Shown: piece by piece, positions 58,460-64,000 of the stretch
How positions within the stretch are numbered: position 1 is the stretch's first letter
Layout of the letters: the number at the start of each line of letters is the position of its first letter
NCBI GenBank assembly: GCA_020465985.1
Contig: JAANYP010000290.1
Location: forward strand, 1-64,000
Direction: 5' to 3'
Source: Centrapalus pauciflorus
Taxonomy: Eukaryota > Streptophyta > Magnoliopsida > Asterales > Asteraceae
DNA length: 64,000 nucleotides
Position numbers and translations under genes: made by a program
Notes under the pieces: model-generated
Told to the model about the DNA's origin: nothing
Database searches by the model: none
The model's input: the letters and a program-made list of their open reading frames with translations, nothing else

Positions 58460-59758
58460 TTAATACTCGTCTTGGGAGGTCATATGCGAGGTGCAAGCGG
58501 ATGTAGTGTGAGAACTTCGGCGGCCGACAGCCTGCTCGAGCTCATCCACCCGAGAGTGGAGGCTAGAGAGCCAGCGGGAGTGAGCTCCCACCGAAATTCC
58601 ATGCACATTGAAGTCCTGTTTGAGTTTCTCGACCTCCAAAAGTACCGCTTTGTTTACTGCTAGAAGTCCCTCCACGGCATCCTTGATTGCCTTTAGACGT
58701 GCCTCCATGACTACATTATCTGAAGGTTGGGAATTTGAAGGTCCTCCTTCGTCATTTCGATCCTCCACGAGTCTGGCCTTTCCCTTCTCAAGATCCTTCT
58801 CATACACATAAAATGATCGCGTCGCCGGAATGATGGAAACTATACCATGTGCTGGGTCACGAATCAGAAATGTATCCGAAACTTGTTCAAATGTCAACCC
58901 GGCCATGGTGTGTCTCGTGAACCACACATCATTCAGACCTAACAAGCGTGGGCTTGATCCCTCAGAAATGATTCCCATATTGATGAACAATTCGCTCAAC
59001 ATGCGGCCGTACGGAATTTCCATCGGTGTTTTGGACAAGGTAGCTTCCCATATAGTTTGCATTATAATGTATGCGAGGGAGATAGCAGGCTTTCCAGTGA
59101 TGAGGGCATGCATGATCATCACCTCTCTTGTACGAACAACGGTGGTATTTGATGAGCGAGGTAAGATGTTAAAGACAATGATTTTCCATAGCACTTTCGC
59201 CCATGGTCGTAAGTCACCTCGATAATATTTGGAGTATACTCTTGCTTGCTCGATGGTGAGGTTGAAGACTTCAATCAGTTTCCTTGCCCACCCTTCGGAA
59301 TGACGCAAAACACCACTTGACAAATCGCGTTCTGTCCAGAATTCTCTAGCTAAGGGAATTTCTGTATCAAAATAGAAATAGTCGCAGAGATCCGACCTTG
59401 TGACTACTACTTCTTTTCCATCAATTCGCCCCATAAGTTCGAAATCGTGTTCCAAATCGCCCTCCCTTCGAATAAGAGATCGCATCCATTCGCGAATCTC
59501 ATACTCGTGTACATATGGCGTCTCAATTCTTAGGGCTCCCGACCATTATATCCTGTCGAAACTTTCTATGATCCCAAAATTCTTAAAGTTTTTTTCCTTT
59601 AGCGACTTCTCAATGTAGAAGTGGGTAGGTGGTTCCGAAACAGGTGGTGACAGTGGAGGCGAGGGATATTCTATATTAATCGGGACTGGCTTATGAACAT
59701 GCATGCGCGGGGTACGAGTCACACGGCGACGAGAATTTTCTGAAAACTGGTGTGCCAT
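58460..59758 (-). pseudogene. Second ORF1-like Athila protein gene, one TAA stop
   Basis: Minus-strand frame from ATG 59758 (MAHQFSENSRRRV) to a stop at 58460, 433 codons with TAA at 59548-59546 where its relative has Gly (FDRI-stop-WSGAL versus FDRLGWEAIL). Shared blocks with the gene at 57355: REWMRSLIRREGD, FELMGRIDGKE, GDLRPWAKVLWKIIVFNILP and EVMIMHALITGKPAISLAYI. The C-terminal third is a predicted coiled coil (AIKDAVEGLLAVNKAVLLEV). Identity to the other copy looks well under half, so this is an old duplication or a distinct element type. No enzyme motif is seen. Confidence 0.82.
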
Positions 59759-60949
59759 CTATATATATATATATCAAAAATGGACTTAGAACGAACAAAT
59801 GCACATGTTGGCACATAATTATGCAAATCTCGATGGATTCCGATGAAACCGATGAGATAATCATAACCGAAATGTCAAGGTTCGAAAAATTCCACGAAGA
59901 GTAACGTACACAAATAGCAACAACGGAATGAGCACTCTCCTTGGCATTTGTCTCATATGCATGAAAATGAGAAGTACGTACCATGGCAAGAATCATGTAC
60001 ATGTCGTGAACTTCATGACTTTGTGCGAAAAATATAACGATTAGAAGCACGAATCATGGAATTGGTGGTGCAATGACATGTTTATAAGAATTTTAGCATG
60101 ACTGTGGTGCATCTAGACTTCACAACATAACTATTATAGACCTTATGAGCACATCACAGGGAGAAATTTCTCAAAATCAATATTTAGAGATCAAAGATAA
60201 GAACATGAATTGCTAATATTCTAGGAATTTCTACTCAAATAATTATATATTATGAATCTAAACATGCTCTCCTTCAACATTTTTTGAATTAGGGCAGAAA
60301 CAATTTCATGATAAAATAGCATTTCTTGCTTTAAAACTGAGAGAAAGGAGGGAGAAACAACTCACATTGGTGAAATGATCAAAGAATGGACGAAAATCGA
60401 CGAGAGTTCCTGCTTGTAGAAGATTCGGATGCAAAAATGAGCCAAAATTTCGGAGGATTTGGAGAGAAAATGGGAAGAATGGTGTGAAAAAAGGGTTAAA
60501 AATCGCTGGTGTTTATCGGGGCGCAGGCGCACCCCTGCGCAAGCCGGTGTGCTTGGGGCGCAGACCTGCGCTGACCGGTGCACTGCCCTGCTGCCAGGTG
60601 ATTTTTGTGTGTGCTATTTGTAGTGTTTGGTCGCCCCCAAGGCTAATGAATTTAAGTATGAAACACCGATTTATTTCTCGATTTTTTTTCGTGTTTTCGT
60701 CATTCTTCGTCTTTGGATTTTCACCCGCTGATGGATAGTTTTTCCCCAACTTAATCGGATACTACGTCTAGCATTATATTGTAGGATGAAACATTATTTA
60801 GTTAAGTGTTTTACGGGAGTGATTAACTAAGACATATTAAAATCTACTAGAATATCTAAAAGTAAAACACACTTTCGTGGTGAAAACGATTGCACTTAGC
60901 ACGTGCAACAAGCCTTTAAACCCCTCGGTAGCCCGAGTGGACGAGTTAT
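59759..60949 (-). promoter_or_regulatory. Leader module of the second ORF1-like gene
   Basis: On the minus strand: TTAAGTTGGGGAAA (near 60745), a GC cluster at 60515-60595 with GCGCAGGTCTGCGCC and GGGGTGCGCC words, then an AT-rich leader to the ATG at 59758. From 60780 to 60949 lies short LTR-type sequence (GCACTTAGCACGTGCAAC) joining the LTR at 60950. Confidence 0.45.
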
Positions 60950-62199
60950 AATTTATAAAAACACCAATCACCTTAACTTATAGCTAGGATAAGTGGGATC
61001 CTCTCCTCAGGGAGCATGTGGTTATCAATATTATTCTACGATAGTTATTAACTAATAATAAAAACTAATTGATGGAAGAAAGTGGTTGAGCGAAACTTTG
61101 GAAAAATAATTATAGCTTTATTAAGAAAACTTAAAGACTGAAGTAAGAACGCCAACGACATCGGGTTTAAGGTTTGGGTGGAATTATGGATAATCGACCT
61201 AGCGTTGCTAATAACTTAATTATTTATTATTTCGTTTAAGTATCTTTGTAACCTAAACACATAGACATAGTTACGACAATCACATCTATCGCAATCCGTA
61301 TTTTGGGCACGAATCGTGCATGTTCACAGTCCGTCTTAACTCTTAATCTAATGAGCTCGGCACGGCATGTAACACGGCTACGACGCGTCTTACGATAAAG
61401 ATATAAATAGAAGCGAACGGAACAATATCTTTAAATAATAATCACACAGAAAACTAAATAAAAAATATCGTTCGTTACAATAATGCATCACGAAAAACAT
61501 AAATACTTAGCTAACAAACAAACCCTTGAACGATAATAGTGTGATCATCAACCAACGCGTACGAAACATTTAACTTGTCAGGAACATGTTTCGTAGTTGT
61601 CGGATTGATGGGGGAAAGATGGAGCGTAGAAGGAACAAAACCCCCAACCCTTTGCCGTTGCATTCGCGCAGACTACATCGCGATTGATGAATCTGGACCT
61701 TTCTTCCTATTTTTCTCTTCAATTTCTCCTCAAAATATGTATATATTTTCGTATGGTAGCTTCTCATATATATAGGCAACCTTAAAACCCTAAAAAATGC
61801 TGAAAATTATTTTAATGGGTTGGGCGCAGCCGTGGGCGCAGGCCGGCGCCCCACCCTGCTCTTGGGTCAGTGATCGCGTATTTTGGTAGAAAAAATCATT
61901 CTGTTGAGCACTCGGTTGGGGAGCAGGGCTGCGCCCTAGTCTGCGCTTGACTTTCTATAAATGTTCTCCGATTGCGCTCAAATTTGCCAGACTTTTACTT
62001 GAGAGGATTACCTACATGCGTCATGAGTTTTATCTAAAGTAGAACATTCCAAGGCACAATTTACTCATTTTAACTCCTTTTAAGCTTTAACCCTTCAATT
62101 GATAAATAACAATTAAATGTAGCATTATACCAAGATTTAATACATAAAATTATATTATTTAAACACATTAAAGTCGGTATAAAATGAGCCGATCAAACA
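60950..62199 (-). repeat. Athila-like LTR, family X copy 2
   Basis: Aligns along its length with 37276-38590, but the first about 30 bases (TGACAACCGCTCGTCG...) are replaced by GGTAGCCCGAGTGGACGAG. It ends GCCGATCAAACA at 62199. GC cluster at 61820-61945. The other X copies have GAATCGTGTCATG where this one has GAATCGTGCATG. Confidence 0.7.
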
Positions 62200-62204
62200 C
62201 ATTT

Positions 62205-63582
62205 TGACAACCGCTCGTCGTAAAGCGTTCAAAAATAATTTATAAAAATACCAATCACCTTAACTTATAGCTAGGGTAAGTGGGATCGTCTCCTCAGGGA
62301 GCATGTGGTTATCAATATTATTCTATGATAGTTATTAGCTAATAATAAAAACGAATTGTTAAACTTGTTGAAGGAGGGAAGTGATTGAGATGAACTTTGG
62401 AAAATTAATTATAGCTTTGTGATGAAAACTTAAACAATGAAGTAAGAACACCAACGACTTCGGATTTAGGGTTTGGGTGGAATTATGGATTATCGACCTG
62501 GGGTTGCAAATAGCTTAATTATTTATTATTCCGTTTAATTATCTTTGTAACCTAACCAGATAGACATAGTTATGACAAACACATCTATCGCAATCCGTAT
62601 TTTGGGCACGAATCGTGTCATGTTCACAGTCCGTCTTAACTCCTAATATAATGAGCTCGGCACGGCATATAACACGGCTACGACGCGTCTTACGATAAAG
62701 ATATAAATAGAAGCGAACGGAACAATATATTTAAATAATAATCACACAGAATACTAGATAAAAACTAACGTTCATTACATTAATGCATCAACGAAAAACA
62801 TAAATACTTAGCTAACAAACAAACCCTTGAACGATAATAGTGTGATCATCAACCAACGCGTACGAAACATTGAACTTGTCAGGAACATGTTTCGTAGTTG
62901 TCGGGTTGATGGGGGAAAGATGGAGCGTTGAAGGAACCAAACCCCAACCCTTCGCCGTTGGTTTCGCGCAGACTACATCGCGGTTGATGGATCCACCTTT
63001 CTTCCTCTTTTTCTCTTCAATTTCTCCTCAAAATATGTATGTATTTTCGTCTGGCAGCTTCTCATATATATAGGCAACCTTAAAACCCTAAGAAAAACGC
63101 TGAAAATTATTTTAATGGGTTGGGCGCAGGCCTGCGCCCCACCCTGCGCTTGGGTCAGCGATCGCGTATTTTGGTAGAAAAAATCATTCTGTTGAGCACT
63201 CGGTTGGGGAGCAGGGCTGCGCCCCCCTCTGCGCTGGGTCTGCGCTTGCCCTGCGCTTCAATGTACGCTCCTCGCAAAAATAGTTCTGTTGAGCACTCGG
63301 TTGGGGAGCAGGGCTGCGCCCCCCTCTGTGCTTGGCTACTATAAATGTTCTCCGATTGCGCTCAAATTTGCCAGACTTGTACTTGAAATGATTACCTGCA
63401 TTCGTAATGAGTTTTATCAATAGTAGAACATTCCAAGGCACAATTTACTCATTTTAACTTCATTAAGCTTTGATCCTTCAATTGATAAATAACAATTAAA
63501 TGTAGCATTATACCATGACTTTATACATAAAATAATATCATTTAAACACATTAAAGTCGGTATAAAATGATCAGATCAAACA
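62205..63582 (-). repeat. Athila-like LTR, family X copy 3 (3' LTR)
   Basis: Starts TGACAACCGCTCGTCG, ends CAGATCAAACA. The polypurine tract (minus strand GGTTTAAGTTGGGGT) follows at 63583-63597, so it is a 3' LTR whose element continues past the window. The GC cluster (63120-63330) is longer than in copies 1 and 2 because of a duplicated segment containing GTTGAGCACTCGGTTGGGGA (63193 and 63289). Only CATTT (62200-62204) separates it from copy 2. Confidence 0.75.
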
Positions 63583-64000
63583 ACCCCAACTTAAACCTTG
63601 ATCGTCCCGAGCAAGAAAACTAAATCAGACTTTAATGTTCAAGATTTCATTTACCAGACATATAATAAATCGGTGACTCTCTAATTAATTTATCAAATTA
63701 ATAATAGCCTTCATACTAAATATTCATGCATGATCATAACAAAAAAGTCCATTTCCGTTACACTGTGTTTAAACCGTTATCAACACTTTACCTCCCAAAC
63801 ATTCCTCACCGTAAACCACCTTTTTTTGCTCAAGGTTACATGCATGCAATTTTACCGGTTTTGACCTTTATACTTAACTCACTTATCATTTGATAATTTC
63901 TCTCTTTTTTTAGCACACTTATGAGTTATTTTATTAAGGGTTTGAACTTGAGTTTCTAACGAGTCCATGTAACGGAAAATTCGTCAACCACTCCCAAACC
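63583..64000 (-). mobile_element. 3' untranslated region of the next minus-strand Athila-like element (partial)
   Basis: Matches 39694-40100 in part: CTTGATCGTCCCGAGCAAG, TCAGACTTT, AATAGCCTTCATA, ATTCCTCACC. No coding frame before the window ends. Confidence 0.65.

Noticed and set aside
60484..60749. Frames on both strands across the GC cluster
   Set aside because: GC-rich leader module; frames arise because stops are rare there and have no homology.

Overview
This is plant nuclear DNA, most likely from a eudicot. The evidence is Ty1/copia, Ty3/gypsy (Athila/Tat type), CACTA, Mutator, hAT and SINE elements, GT-AG introns, a plant receptor-like kinase domain and a plant GARP (LUX/PCL1-like) DNA-binding domain. 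The mix of element families suggests Asteraceae to me, but that is a guess from memory. Host genes are rare: almost everything is mobile-element sequence, often nested, and most coding regions are broken.

Layout. 1-1098: end of a minus-strand copia element (leader plus LTR). 1672-6366: a 4.7-kb CACTA element with matched ends and an AAT duplication. 7900-9433: the only convincing host-type locus, a complete kinase domain followed by a LUX-like GARP domain. A predicted phase-0 intron (8812-8914) would join the two in one frame, apart from a single TAA at 8785. 9532-11487: a minus-strand copia remnant that has lost its reverse transcriptase. 11488-18988: LTR pieces, a CACTA end, dispersed repeats and microsatellites. 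19102-22250: a broken plus-strand copia element, with a SINE nearby (22432-22598) that has an 11-bp target duplication. 22701-28439: a Mutator-like element whose minus-strand gene joins a DUF1985-like region to a MURA-type transposase; a 682-bp hAT MITE sits inside it. 30750-34307: a CACTA-derived block. 34725-36265: an LTR fragment of another gypsy family.

37276-64000 is a stack of gypsy elements. Minus-strand Athila-like LTRs lie at 37276-38590, 38599-39693, 60950-62199 and 62205-63582. They frame the remains of an element carrying two related 'Athila ORF1 / plant transposon protein' genes (57355 to 40629, split; and 59758-58460). A young plus-strand Athila/Tat element (40794-56087, duplication TGTGG) cut the first of these genes. 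Its own 3' LTR was then cut by a 2.27-kb solo LTR (53774-56047, duplication ATTTA). The two 1,991-bp LTRs of the young element differ at only about ten sites by eye, and its gag-pol frame has a single TGA.

How parts relate: gag-pol supplies capsid, protease, reverse transcriptase, RNase H and integrase for the young element, and the ORF1-like genes belong to the older minus-strand relatives. Apart from the kinase/GARP locus I see no host pathway here, no RNA gene other than a tRNA-like SINE head, and no CRISPR or bacterial features. LTR families A, X/Y and Z carry short arrays of CpG-containing palindromes just upstream of a probable TATA box.
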